Source: Methyloversatilis sp.
Lineage (GTDB): Bacteria; Pseudomonadota; Gammaproteobacteria; Burkholderiales; Rhodocyclaceae
Length of the DNA stretch: 64,000 nt
Direction of reading: 5' to 3'
Assembly (NCBI GenBank): GCA_016791045.1
Contig: JAEUNO010000020.1
Location: forward strand, 147,350 to 211,349
The notes beneath the pieces were generated by a model. It worked only from the letters and a program-made list of their open reading frames with translations. It made no database searches and was not told the origin of the DNA. Position numbers and translations under genes: made by a program. Position 1 is the first letter of the stretch; each line of letters starts with the position of its first letter. This document shows positions 7,542-15,667 of the stretch, in pieces.

Positions 7542-10265
7542 TCAGTGCGCCTCGTCCCAGTTCAGGCCGACACCGGCTTCGACCTTCAATGGCACCGACA
7601 GCTGGGCCACGCCTTCCATCAGCGCCGGCACGCGCTCGCGCACGAGGTCGATTTCGGCGTCCGGCACTTCGAGCACCAGTTCGTCATGCACCTGCAGCAC
7701 CAGCCGCGTGCCGAGCTGTTCGCGGCTGAGCCAGCCGGAGACCGCGATCATCGCCAGCTTGATCAGGTCGGCGGCCGTGCCCTGCATCGGCGCGTTGATC
7801 GCGGCGCGTTCGGCGCCCTGTCGGCGGGCGACCTGGGCGGCGCGGATCTCCGGCAGTTGCAGTCGGCGCCCCAACACGGTTTCGACCCAGCCCTGTTCCC
7901 TCGCCAGCGCGCGGGTTTCGTCCATGTAGCGCGCGACGCCGGGGTAACGCGCGAAATAGCGGTCGATCCAGCCCGCTGCGGCGGCGCGCTCGATGCCCAG
8001 GTTCTTCGCCAGCCCGTGCGCGCTCATGCCGTAGATCAGGCCGAAGTTGATCACCTTGGCGTAGCGGCGCTGTTCGCTGCTGACCTCGCCCGGCGGCACG
8101 CCGAACACCTCGGATGCGGTGGCGCGGTGCACGTCCTCGCCATCGGCGAAGGCCTGCAGCAGACGGGCATCCTGCGACAGGTGGGCCATGATGCGCAGCT
8201 CGATCTGCGAATAGTCGGCACTCACGAGCCGGTGACCCGGCGGCGCGATGAAGGCGGAGCGGATACGCCGGCCCTCCGCGGTGCGCACCGGAATGTTCTG
8301 CAGATTGGGATCGACCGACGACAGCCGCCCGGTCACCGCCACCGCCTGGCTGAAGCTGGTGTGCACGCGGCCGGTGTCGGCGCGCACCATGCGCGGCAGC
8401 TTGTCGGTGTAGGTGCCCTTGAGTTTGGCGAGGCTGCGGTATTCGAGGATGAGCGCCGGCAGCGGGTAATCCAGCGCCAGTTGAGACAGCACTTCTTCGT
8501 CGGTCGAGGGCGTGCCGCTCGGCGTCTTCTTGATCACCGGCAGCTTTTCGCGCTCGAACAGGATTTCCGCCAGCTGCTTCGGCGAATTGATGTTGAACGG
8601 CTGCTTCGCCGCCGCGTGGGCGCGCGCTTCCAGATCAATCATCTTCTGGCCCAGCTCGTTGCTCTGCGCGGCCAGCGAGCCGACGTCGAGCAGCACGCCG
8701 GTGCGCTCCATGTCGAACAGGATCTGCGACACCGGAAGTTCGATGTCCCTATATATATAGGCAAGCTTTTTGTCGGACTGGATGCGCGGCGCAAGCACCG
8801 CGTGCACGCGCAGCGTCACGTCGGCGTCTTCGGCCGCGTAATCGGTGGCGCGGTCGATCGCGACCTGGTCGAAGCCGATGCGCGAGGCGCCCTTGCCGGT
8901 CACCTCGTCGTAGCTGATCACCTTCAGGCCGAGGTGGCGGGTGACCAGCGCGTCCAGGCTGTGGCTGCGGTCGGCGTCCAGCACATAGCTTTCCAGCAGC
9001 GTGTCATCGACCACGCCGGCCAGCCGGATGCCGTGGTTGGCGAACACATGGCGGTCGTACTTGAGGTTCTGCCCGAGCTTGCCGTGCGCCGCCGATTCCA
9101 GCCAGGGCTTGAGCTTCGCCAGTACCTCGTCGCGCGGCAATTGCGCCGGCGCGTCCGGATAGCAGTGCGCCAGCGGCAGATAGGCGGCCACGCCGGCTTC
9201 CAGCGCGAAGCTCATGCCGACCAGCTGCGCCTCCATCGGCTCCAGGCTGGTGGTTTCGGTGTCCAGCGACACCACGGCGGCGCCGTCCAGCAGCGCCAGC
9301 CAGCGCTCGAGCGCCGGCCAGTCGAGCAGGGTTTCGTACTGTGCGCGGTGGCTGCCTTCCGGTTCGGTGGACGGCGTGGCGTCGGCGGCCGGCGCCGGCG
9401 CGTTGATCGTCTTCTTCGGGCCCTTCGACAGTTCTTCCAGCAGGCCGCGGAAGCCATAGCGTTCGTAGATCGGGCGCAGCGCGTCGGCGTTTTCGCCGTC
9501 CGAGGTCAGTGACTCGAGCGGCTGCGGCAGTTCGACATCGCACTTCACCGTCAGCAGCTGGCGCGCCAGCGGCAGGAAGCCGAGGTGGGCGCGCAGGTTC
9601 TCGCCCACCTTGCCGCTGATTTCGTCGGCATGCGCGACGATGTCGTCGAGCGAGCCATACTGCTGCAACCACTTGACGGCGGTCTTCGGGCCGCACTTGT
9701 CGACGCCGGGCACGTTGTCCACGCTGTCGCCGATCAGTGCGAGGTAGTCGACGATGCCGGCCGGCGTGACGCCGAACTTGGCCAGCACGCCGGCTTCGTC
9801 CAGTTTCTCCTCGCTCATCGTGTTCACCAGCGTCACGTGACGGTTCACCAGCTGCGCCAGATCCTTGTCGCCGGTGGAAATGACGCAGTCGATGCCGCGC
9901 GCGGTGGCCTGCGCCGACAGGGTGCCTATCACGTCGTCGGCTTCCACGCCGTCGATCATCAGCAGCGGCCAGCCGAGTGCGCGCACCGCGTCGTGGATGG
10001 GTGCAATCTGTGCCGCGAGGTCTTCCGGCATCGGCGGACGGTGGCTCTTGTAGTCCGGATACCAGTCGTCGCGGAAGGTCGGGCCCTTGGCGTCGAACAC
10101 ACAGGCGCGGTAGTCCGCCTTGTAGTCGCTTGCCAGCCGCCTTAGCATGTTGATGACCCCGCGCAGTGCGCCGGTCGGCTCGCCCTGGGCGTTGCGCAGG
10201 TCGGGCATGGCGTGGAAGGCGCGGTACAGGTAGGACGAACCATCGACAAGCAGCAGCGTGGGCAT
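7542..10265 (-). CDS. polA: DNA polymerase I
   Basis: This full-length 907-aa protein repairs and processes Okazaki fragments. It has a 5'-nuclease domain at about residues 1-290 (starting PTLLLVDGSSYLYRAFHA). A proofreading 3'-5' exonuclease domain follows at about 325-500 and keeps exo motif I DTETT and motif III YAAEDAD. The polymerase domain carries motif A with Asp 684 (DYSQIELR), motif B (RRYAKVINFGLIYG) and motif C with Asp 861 (VHDELVLE). All three activities therefore look intact. It diverges from the LOG gene across 53 bases and ends 74 bases past the REP array. An odd TA-rich palindrome lies inside at 8748-8761. Confidence 0.97.
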   Translation of the reverse strand: MPTLLLVDGSSYLYRAFHAMPDLRNAQGEPTGALRGVINMLRRLASDYKADYRACVFDAKGPTFRDDWYPDYKSHRPPMPEDLAAQIAPIHDAVRALGWPLLMIDGVEADDVIGTLSAQATARGIDCVISTGDKDLAQLVNRHVTLVNTMSEEKLDEAGVLAKFGVTPAGIVDYLALIGDSVDNVPGVDKCGPKTAVKWLQQYGSLDDIVAHADEISGKVGENLRAHLGFLPLARQLLTVKCDVELPQPLESLTSDGENADALRPIYERYGFRGLLEELSKGPKKTINAPAPAADATPSTEPEGSHRAQYETLLDWPALERWLALLDGAAVVSLDTETTSLEPMEAQLVGMSFALEAGVAAYLPLAHCYPDAPAQLPRDEVLAKLKPWLESAAHGKLGQNLKYDRHVFANHGIRLAGVVDDTLLESYVLDADRSHSLDALVTRHLGLKVISYDEVTGKGASRIGFDQVAIDRATDYAAEDADVTLRVHAVLAPRIQSDKKLAYIYRDIELPVSQILFDMERTGVLLDVGSLAAQSNELGQKMIDLEARAHAAAKQPFNINSPKQLAEILFEREKLPVIKKTPSGTPSTDEEVLSQLALDYPLPALILEYRSLAKLKGTYTDKLPRMVRADTGRVHTSFSQAVAVTGRLSSVDPNLQNIPVRTAEGRRIRSAFIAPPGHRLVSADYSQIELRIMAHLSQDARLLQAFADGEDVHRATASEVFGVPPGEVSSEQRRYAKVINFGLIYGMSAHGLAKNLGIERAAAAGWIDRYFARYPGVARYMDETRALAREQGWVETVLGRRLQLPEIRAAQVARRQGAERAAINAPMQGTAADLIKLAMIAVSGWLSREQLGTRLVLQVHDELVLEVPDAEIDLVRERVPALMEGVAQLSVPLKVEAGVGLNWDEAH

Positions 10266-10318
10266 GGCGGATTCCGTGATTGCTCAGCGCGCCATTATCA
10301 ACCCCGGACCCCCTCCCC

Positions 10319-11047
10319 ATGAGCGCGAAAGACAAACTTCCCGGCATGATCGACCCCGGTGACGCGGCACGCGCCAGCAGTGCGCGCGAGGCCTGGCGCA
10401 TCTTCGGCATCATGGCCGAATTCGTCGAGGCGACCGAAAGGCTGCAGGCCATCCGCCCGGCGGTCAGCATTTTCGGCAGTGCGCGTACGCCGCGCGAGCA
10501 TCCCTATTACGACCTGACCGAGCGCATCGCGCGCCAGCTGTCCGACGCCGGGTTTTCGGTCATTTCCGGCGGCGGGCCCGGCATCATGGAGGCGGCCAAC
10601 AAGGGCGCCTTCCACGGCAAATCGCCCAGTGTCGGGCTGAACATCCAGTTGCCGATGGAGCAGAGCGCCAATGTCTATCAGGACATTTCGCATTCCTTCG
10701 AGCATTTCTTCGCCCGCAAGTACATGTTCGTGCGCTTCGCCGCCGCCTACGTCGTGATGCCCGGCGGTTTCGGCACGCTGGACGAGCTGATGGAGGCGCT
10801 GACGCTGATCCAGACCCGCAAGAGCCGCAGCATTCCCATCATCCTGGTGCATACGCCGTTCTGGCAGGGGCTGATCGACTGGTTCCGCAGCACGCTGGTG
10901 GCCGAAGGCATGATTTCCGCGTCCGACATCGATCTGGTGCAGCTGATCGACGATCCGGCAGAGGTCGTCGAAGCGATCTTCCGTCATTACGAGAACCGCA
11001 GCTTCCTGCCGTTGCCTGAGGAGCATGAGGCCATGCTGAATCTCTAG
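10319..11047 (+). CDS. LOG family protein (nucleoside 5'-monophosphate phosphoribohydrolase-like)
   Basis: This 242-aa Rossmann-like protein carries both LOG signature motifs: SGGGPGIM at 83-90 and PGGFGTLDE at 148-156. The family cleaves the N-glycosidic bond of nucleotide monophosphates, including cytokinin riboside phosphates. The extra N-terminal 45 residues place it with the longer TIGR00730-type members. The bacterial role is usually purine salvage or unknown. The ATG at 10319 is preferred, although no good ribosome site is visible; a start at 10280 would add 13 residues. Confidence 0.88.
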   Translation: MSAKDKLPGMIDPGDAARASSAREAWRIFGIMAEFVEATERLQAIRPAVSIFGSARTPREHPYYDLTERIARQLSDAGFSVISGGGPGIMEAANKGAFHGKSPSVGLNIQLPMEQSANVYQDISHSFEHFFARKYMFVRFAAAYVVMPGGFGTLDELMEALTLIQTRKSRSIPIILVHTPFWQGLIDWFRSTLVAEGMISASDIDLVQLIDDPAEVVEAIFRHYENRSFLPLPEEHEAMLNL

Positions 11048-11096
11048 ATTCAAGACGCAAGAATCAAGATTCAAGTTTCAAGGTGCAAGGTGCAAG
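11048..11096. repeat. Seven tandem heptamers NNNCAAG
   Basis: Starting one base after the LOG stop codon, seven consecutive 7-mers read ATTCAAG, ACGCAAG, AATCAAG, ATTCAAG, TTTCAAG, GTGCAAG, GTGCAAG. The last four bases are constant and the first three vary. Confidence 0.9.
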
Positions 11097-11174
11097 GAAA
11101 ACCACAGTGCGCCCGTTGCGTCACCGGGAAGCGCGGGGGGCTCTGTTAAACTGCCGGATCACAAAGGATTTTCG

Positions 11175-11534
11175 ATGCGACCGCTTCTTTCTGCCGCCCT
11201 GATCGCCGCCTCGCTGGCGTTCGCTGTCCCGCCGGTGTTCGCCCAGGCCGACCGGCCGGCCGATCTGCAGCCCATTCCGGAACCGCCGCCGCCGCCGCTG
11301 CCGCTCGACGGCGGCGACGTGACGACCGAGCCGCAGGTGACCATCATCCAGAAGGCCGACGAGCGGGTCGAGGAATACCGCATGAACGGCAAGCTCTACA
11401 TGATCAAGGTGACGCCGTCGCACGGCGTGCCCTACTATCTGATGGACGAGAACGGCGGCGGCGTGATGACACGCTTCGACGATCTCGATCAGGGTCTGCG
11501 CGTCCCGAAATGGGTCATCTTCTCGTTCGACTGA
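11175..11534 (+). CDS. DUF2782 family exported protein
   Basis: This 119-aa protein has a signal peptide (about residues 1-23, FAQA cut). A proline-rich stretch (EPPPPPLPL, around 37-45) follows, then a compact domain with EEYRMNGKLYMIKVTP and GVPYYLMDENG typical of DUF2782. Members are found next to thrB and polA in many betaproteobacteria, as here. The function is unknown; it is probably periplasmic. It precedes thrB by 44 bases. Confidence 0.85.
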   Translation: MRPLLSAALIAASLAFAVPPVFAQADRPADLQPIPEPPPPPLPLDGGDVTTEPQVTIIQKADERVEEYRMNGKLYMIKVTPSHGVPYYLMDENGGGVMTRFDDLDQGLRVPKWVIFSFD

Positions 11535-11578
11535 CCTGCACGCGCCGCCGGCGCGTGCCCAACTTCCGAAACTGATAC

Positions 11579-12535
11579 GTGTCTGTCTTCACCACCGTCA
11601 CCGCAGACGAGATGCGCGACTGGCTGAAGAATTACTCCATCGGCCATCTGCTGTCGCTGGAGGGAATTCCGGCCGGCATCGAAAACACCAATTACTTCGT
11701 CGACACCTCGCATGGTCGCTACGTGCTGACGCTGTTCGAAAAGCTCACGCGCGCCGAACTGCCGTTCTACGTGCACCTGATGGCGCATCTGTCGCGCCAT
11801 GGCATTCCCTGCCCGGCGCCGATCGCCGATCGCGACAACGAATACCTCGGAATGCTCAACGGCAAGCCGGCGATGCTCGCCACGCGACTGGCCGGCACAT
11901 CGCAGATGGCGCCGCAGGCGCCGCACTGCGCGGCCATCGGCGGCATGCTGGCGACAATGCATGTGGCCGGCCAGAGCTACGGGCGGCGCTTCGCCAATCC
12001 GCGCGGCTACGACTGGTGGCGCGCCGCCGCGCCGCAGCTGCTGGGCTACCTCGACGCCGATGACCGCGCGCTGCTCGAATCCGAGATGGCATTTCAGGTC
12101 GCGGCGCGCGAGGGGGGCGCCTGCGCCGGGCTGCCGGCCGGCGTGGTGCATGCCGACCTGTTTCGTGACAACTGCCTGATGGATGGCGAGCGCATCGGCG
12201 GCATCATCGATTTCTACTTCGCCGGTGATGACTTCCTGCTGTTCGATCTCGCGGTGACGATGAATGACTGGTGCTCCGACGACGCCGGCGAGCTGGTGGC
12301 CGATCGCGCCGACGCGATGCTCGCCGCCTATCGCGACGAGCGACCGCTGACCGACGCCGAACACCACGCCTGGCCGTTGATGCTGCGCGCCGCCGCGCTG
12401 CGCTTCTGGCTGTCGCGACTGTATGACTTTCACCTGCCGCGTGATGGAGAGATGGTGCACAAGCACGACCCGAAGCGCTTCCGCGACATCCTGCGCGCCC
12501 GCATCCGTGCCGGCGACGCCCTGCCATGGCGGTGA
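11579..12535 (+). CDS. thrB: Homoserine kinase (ThrB, aminoglycoside-phosphotransferase fold)
   Basis: This 318-aa enzyme phosphorylates homoserine with ATP in threonine synthesis. It belongs to the choline/aminoglycoside-kinase-like ThrB type found in Pseudomonas and betaproteobacteria, not the GHMP type. The catalytic loop HADLFRDN lies at 191-198 and the metal-binding IIDFYFAGDD at 209-218. The GTG start at 11579 gives the usual family length. The stop overlaps the start of the next gene by 10 bases, implying translational coupling. Confidence 0.93.
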   Translation: MSVFTTVTADEMRDWLKNYSIGHLLSLEGIPAGIENTNYFVDTSHGRYVLTLFEKLTRAELPFYVHLMAHLSRHGIPCPAPIADRDNEYLGMLNGKPAMLATRLAGTSQMAPQAPHCAAIGGMLATMHVAGQSYGRRFANPRGYDWWRAAAPQLLGYLDADDRALLESEMAFQVAAREGGACAGLPAGVVHADLFRDNCLMDGERIGGIIDFYFAGDDFLLFDLAVTMNDWCSDDAGELVADRADAMLAAYRDERPLTDAEHHAWPLMLRAAALRFWLSRLYDFHLPRDGEMVHKHDPKRFRDILRARIRAGDALPWR

Positions 12536-13332
12536 ATCTGCAGGCGCGCGCGCTGCCGGCGCTGGCCGGGTGGTCGTGGATCAGTGGAGGCTTCGCGCTG
12601 TTCCGCCGCAATCCGCCGCTGATGACCGCGCTCACCATGGGGTATCTGCTGGTGATGGTGTTCCTGAACATCGTGCCGCTGATCGGTCCGGTGCTGGTCG
12701 CCGTCTGTCTGCCGGTCATGTCGGTCATCGTGTTCAACGGCGCCCGCCTGCTCGACAAGCAGCTCGATGTTTCGACCGAGGTGCTCAAGACCGGCCTGGC
12801 CGAGAACCTGCGACCGCTGGTCCAGCTCGGCTTCGTGCATCTGGCCGGCTCTCTGGTCGTGGTGCTGATCCACACCCTGCTGTTCGCGGCGCCCGACGTG
12901 CCGCTGGCGGAAGCCGACGAAGAGGCCTTCACGCGCACGCTGATGCAGCTGCTGCCGCTGGTGCTGCCGCTGATCCTGATCATGTGGTTTCCGCCCTACC
13001 TGATCGCGACCCAGGGCATCAAGCTCGGCAAGGCGCTGTTCTTCGGCGCGGTTGCGGTGCTGCGCAACGCCGGTGCCTTCATCGTGTATTTCGCAGGCGC
13101 GGCGGTGCTCGGCGTCGGCCTGCCGGTGCTGGTGATCCAGTTGATCGGCAACGACGAAGGCATCGCCAGCCTGTTGCGCATCGGCGTGCGCATGACGCTG
13201 CTGTTCGTGCTGGTGCCGACGCTGGCAGCCAGCCTGTACGTGAGCTTCCAGCAGGTGTTCGCGCAACTGCCCGAAGCCGTGCCTGAGCCCGATCCGGATT
13301 CCGGATCGTCCGAAGACGCCGCCGATGAGTGA
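12526..13332 (+). CDS. BPSS1780-type multipass membrane protein
   Basis: This 268-aa inner-membrane protein has about six hydrophobic segments, including ones around residues 35-75, 100-125, 140-170 and 185-245. The amphipathic N-terminal helix (GWSWISGGFALFRRNPPL) is characteristic of the uncharacterised BPSS1780 family. The acidic tail (PEPDPDSGSSEDAADE) is cytoplasmic. It overlaps thrB by 10 bases and nadD by 8 bases, so it is part of the same transcript. Function is unknown. A paralogue is at 52607-53383. Confidence 0.8.
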   Translation: MAVNLQARALPALAGWSWISGGFALFRRNPPLMTALTMGYLLVMVFLNIVPLIGPVLVAVCLPVMSVIVFNGARLLDKQLDVSTEVLKTGLAENLRPLVQLGFVHLAGSLVVVLIHTLLFAAPDVPLAEADEEAFTRTLMQLLPLVLPLILIMWFPPYLIATQGIKLGKALFFGAVAVLRNAGAFIVYFAGAAVLGVGLPVLVIQLIGNDEGIASLLRIGVRMTLLFVLVPTLAASLYVSFQQVFAQLPEAVPEPDPDSGSSEDAADE

Positions 13333-13999
13333 GCAGCGGCCGGCCGGTGCGGGCTCCGGCATGCCTCTGGGTATCTTCGGCGGGTCGTTCGACCCGGTGC
13401 ATCTGGGCCATCTGCGGCTGGCCGAAGAAGCGCTCGAAACGCTGCAGCTCGAGCGCGTGCGCTGGATTCCGGCCGGTCAGCCGTGGCACCGCGACGCGTT
13501 GCGGACCGATGCAAGCCACCGGCTCGCCATGGTGCGGCTGGCCACCGCGTCCAACCCCGCGTTCGAAGTCGATGCACGCGAAGCGGAAGCGGGGGCACCG
13601 GGTTACACGGTCGACACGCTGCAGGCGCTGCGCGGCGAGCTCGGCGTACAGCAACCGCTGGTGCTCATCCTCGGCGCCGACGCGTTCAGCCGGCTGCACA
13701 CGTGGCGGCGCTGGAAATCGCTGTTCGAACTGGCGCACATCGGTCTGGCGACGCGTGCCGGTCAGGCGGTCGATCCGGCCGCGCTCGACGGCGCGCTGGC
13801 GACCGAACTGTCCGCCCGCCTTGAGCACGATCCGGCGGTGCTGCGCACGGCGCCGGCCGGCGCCATCGTACCCTTCGACATGACAGCACTGGCCATTTCG
13901 GCCACCGATCTGCGGGCACGACTGGCGCGCGGCGCCAGCTGCCGCTATCTTGCCCCGACAGGCGTGCTCGATTACATCCGCCATCACCGGCTTTACTGA
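13325..13999 (+). CDS. nadD: Nicotinate-nucleotide adenylyltransferase
   Basis: This 224-aa enzyme adenylates nicotinate mononucleotide in NAD synthesis. The nucleotidyltransferase motif GGSFDPVHLGH is at residues 19-29 and the ISATDLR motif at 191-197. The first 12 residues before MPLGIFGG are not conserved, so translation could also begin at 13361; the ATG overlapping the upstream gene is kept for coupling. It is followed 8 bases later by rsfS, the order seen in most proteobacteria. Confidence 0.95.
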   Translation: MSEQRPAGAGSGMPLGIFGGSFDPVHLGHLRLAEEALETLQLERVRWIPAGQPWHRDALRTDASHRLAMVRLATASNPAFEVDAREAEAGAPGYTVDTLQALRGELGVQQPLVLILGADAFSRLHTWRRWKSLFELAHIGLATRAGQAVDPAALDGALATELSARLEHDPAVLRTAPAGAIVPFDMTALAISATDLRARLARGASCRYLAPTGVLDYIRHHRLY

Positions 14000-14007
14000 G
14001 AGAATTC

Positions 14008-14403
14008 ATGGAAATCAATGCACTGCAGGCGCTGGTGGTCGATGCGCTGGAAGACATCAAGGGCAAGGACATCGAAGTGATCGATACGTCCAACTTCAAT
14101 GCCCTGTTCGACCGGCTGGTCATCGCCAGCGGTGACTCGAACCGGCAGACGCGCGCGCTCGCGCGCCATGTGCAGGAAAAGGCCCGGGACGCCGGCGCGC
14201 AGGTGATCAGCGTCGAAGGCGAAGAAACCGGCGAGTGGGTGCTGGTCGATCTGGGCGATCTGGTGGTGCACGTCATGCAGCCGGCGGTGCGCGCCTATTA
14301 CAACCTCGAAGAGCTGTGGTCGGGCTCGGCCAAGCCGTCCGACCGCTCGGCCGCAGCCGCGCGCAGCCCCGGCGTACGCGGCCGCGGACCGGACGCGCGT
14401 TGA
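14008..14403 (+). CDS. rsfS: Ribosomal silencing factor RsfS
   Basis: This 131-aa protein of the Iojap/RsfS family binds ribosomal protein L14 (uL14) and blocks subunit joining in starvation. The family core is seen in [24 protein letters not shown] (about residues 26-48, read in pieces) and in [15 protein letters not shown] near residue 80. A basic Arg/Ala-rich tail of about 25 residues extends past the core. The stop overlaps the TTG start of rlmH. Confidence 0.95.
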   Translation: MEINALQALVVDALEDIKGKDIEVIDTSNFNALFDRLVIASGDSNRQTRALARHVQEKARDAGAQVISVEGEETGEWVLVDLGDLVVHVMQPAVRAYYNLEELWSGSAKPSDRSAAAARSPGVRGRGPDAR

Positions 14404-14870
14404 AGCTGCGGGTGATCTGTGTCGGGCACCGCATGCCCGGCTGGGTCGATGCGGGCGTCGAAGAATTTGCCCGCCGCATGCCGCGCGAGTCGCCACTCGT
14501 GTTCACCGAAATCAAGGCCGAGCCGAGAACCCAGGGCAAGCCGGTCGACGCACTGCTCGACGCCGAGCGCGTGCGCATCGAACAGGCGATCCCGCCGCGC
14601 GCCCGCATCGTCGCCCTCGACGAGCGCGGCGACGACCTGACCACCGTGGCGCTGGCCGACCGGCTGCGCCGCTGGCGTGACGGGGGCGACGACGTCGCAC
14701 TGCTGATCGGCGGCCCGGACGGCCTCGCCCCCGCGCTCAAGGCGCGTGCCCACGAGCTGATCCGCCTGTCCAGCCTCACCCTGCCGCACGCACTGGCCCG
14801 CCTGCTGCTCGCCGAAGCGTTGTATCGTGCAGCCAGCCTCGAATCCAACCATCCCTATCACAGAGAATGA
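14400..14870 (+). CDS. rlmH: 23S rRNA pseudouridine-1915 N3-methyltransferase
   Basis: This 156-aa SPOUT-class enzyme methylates pseudouridine 1915 of 23S rRNA. The SAM-binding knot is visible in LLIGGPDGL and in the C-terminal [14 protein letters not shown] and NHPYHRE pieces, which are hallmarks of RlmH. The start is a TTG at 14400 that overlaps the rsfS stop (TTGA), giving the same length as the E. coli protein. No ATG or GTG fits better. Confidence 0.93.
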   Translation: MKLRVICVGHRMPGWVDAGVEEFARRMPRESPLVFTEIKAEPRTQGKPVDALLDAERVRIEQAIPPRARIVALDERGDDLTTVALADRLRRWRDGGDDVALLIGGPDGLAPALKARAHELIRLSSLTLPHALARLLLAEALYRAASLESNHPYHRE

Positions 14871-14964
14871 AGCGCCCCTCGCCCACGATGTCGCTGCCAC
14901 CATCGGGCGGCGCTCGCCCTCGAGGCGGCCCGGCGGGCGGCGCGACGTCAACCTGAGCAACTGA

Positions 14965-15591
14965 ATGAGTCTTTCGACCACCGTACCGCCAGCGCTCTAC
15001 CTGGCATCGCGCAGCCCGCGCCGGCGTGAATTGCTGACCCAGATCGGCGCACCCTTCCTCGTACTGCCCTTCCGCGGCCTGCCGCGCGAGGACATCGACG
15101 TGCTGGAAGATGTGCGCGACGGCGAAGACGCCGAAAGCTACGTCGTGCGTGTGGCGCGCGCCAAGGCCCTGGGCGGCGAACAGAGACTGTCCTGGCGGCG
15201 TCTGTCTTCCGGCCTGGTGCTGTCGGCCGACACCACGGTCGAGATCGACGGCGAAATACTGGGCAAGCCAGCCGACGCAGCCGACGCCACACGCATGCTC
15301 GGGCTGCTGTCCGGCCGCAGTCACCGCGTGCTGACCGCGGTCGCGGTCAGCGACGGGCGCCGGCTCGAACACGTGCTGTCGATATCCAGCGTGCGCTTTT
15401 CTGCGCTCGACGCGCGCGACATCGAACGTTATGTCGCGTCCGGCGAACCGATGGACAAGGCCGGTGCCTATGGCATTCAGGGCCGCGCCGGTGCGTTCGT
15501 CGAACACATCGACGGCTCCTACACCGGCATCGTCGGGCTGCCGCTGAACGAAACCTGGCAGCTGCTGCGCCGCTTCGGGCTCCATTTCTGA
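14965..15591 (+). CDS. maf: Maf family nucleotide pyrophosphatase
   Basis: This 208-aa enzyme hydrolyses non-canonical nucleoside triphosphates, keeping dUTP/dTTP-type or modified nucleotides out of nucleic acid. Maf motifs are SRSPRRRELL at 15-24, the SADTTV region, and DKAGAYGIQG, which places it with the YhdE (dTTP/UTPase) branch. It lies 94 bases after rlmH and 76 bases before rng, the usual order. Its stop codon is the first of three repeats of a 12-base unit. Confidence 0.92.
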   Translation: MSLSTTVPPALYLASRSPRRRELLTQIGAPFLVLPFRGLPREDIDVLEDVRDGEDAESYVVRVARAKALGGEQRLSWRRLSSGLVLSADTTVEIDGEILGKPADAADATRMLGLLSGRSHRVLTAVAVSDGRRLEHVLSISSVRFSALDARDIERYVASGEPMDKAGAYGIQGRAGAFVEHIDGSYTGIVGLPLNETWQLLRRFGLHF

Positions 15592-15620
15592 CTGAGTTTC
15601 TGACTGAGTTTCTGACTGAA
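15585..15620. repeat. Three tandem 12-bp units at the end of maf
   Basis: TTTCTGACTGAG occurs at 15585-15596 and 15597-15608, then TTTCTGACTGAA at 15609-15620. A decayed fourth unit follows. Each copy carries TGA codons in two frames, so read-through of maf in the original frame meets further stops at once. Confidence 0.9.
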
Positions 15621-15667
15621 TTTTCGAGCGAGATTCCACCATCCCACCCTTCCCGGTCCGTGCAGTC

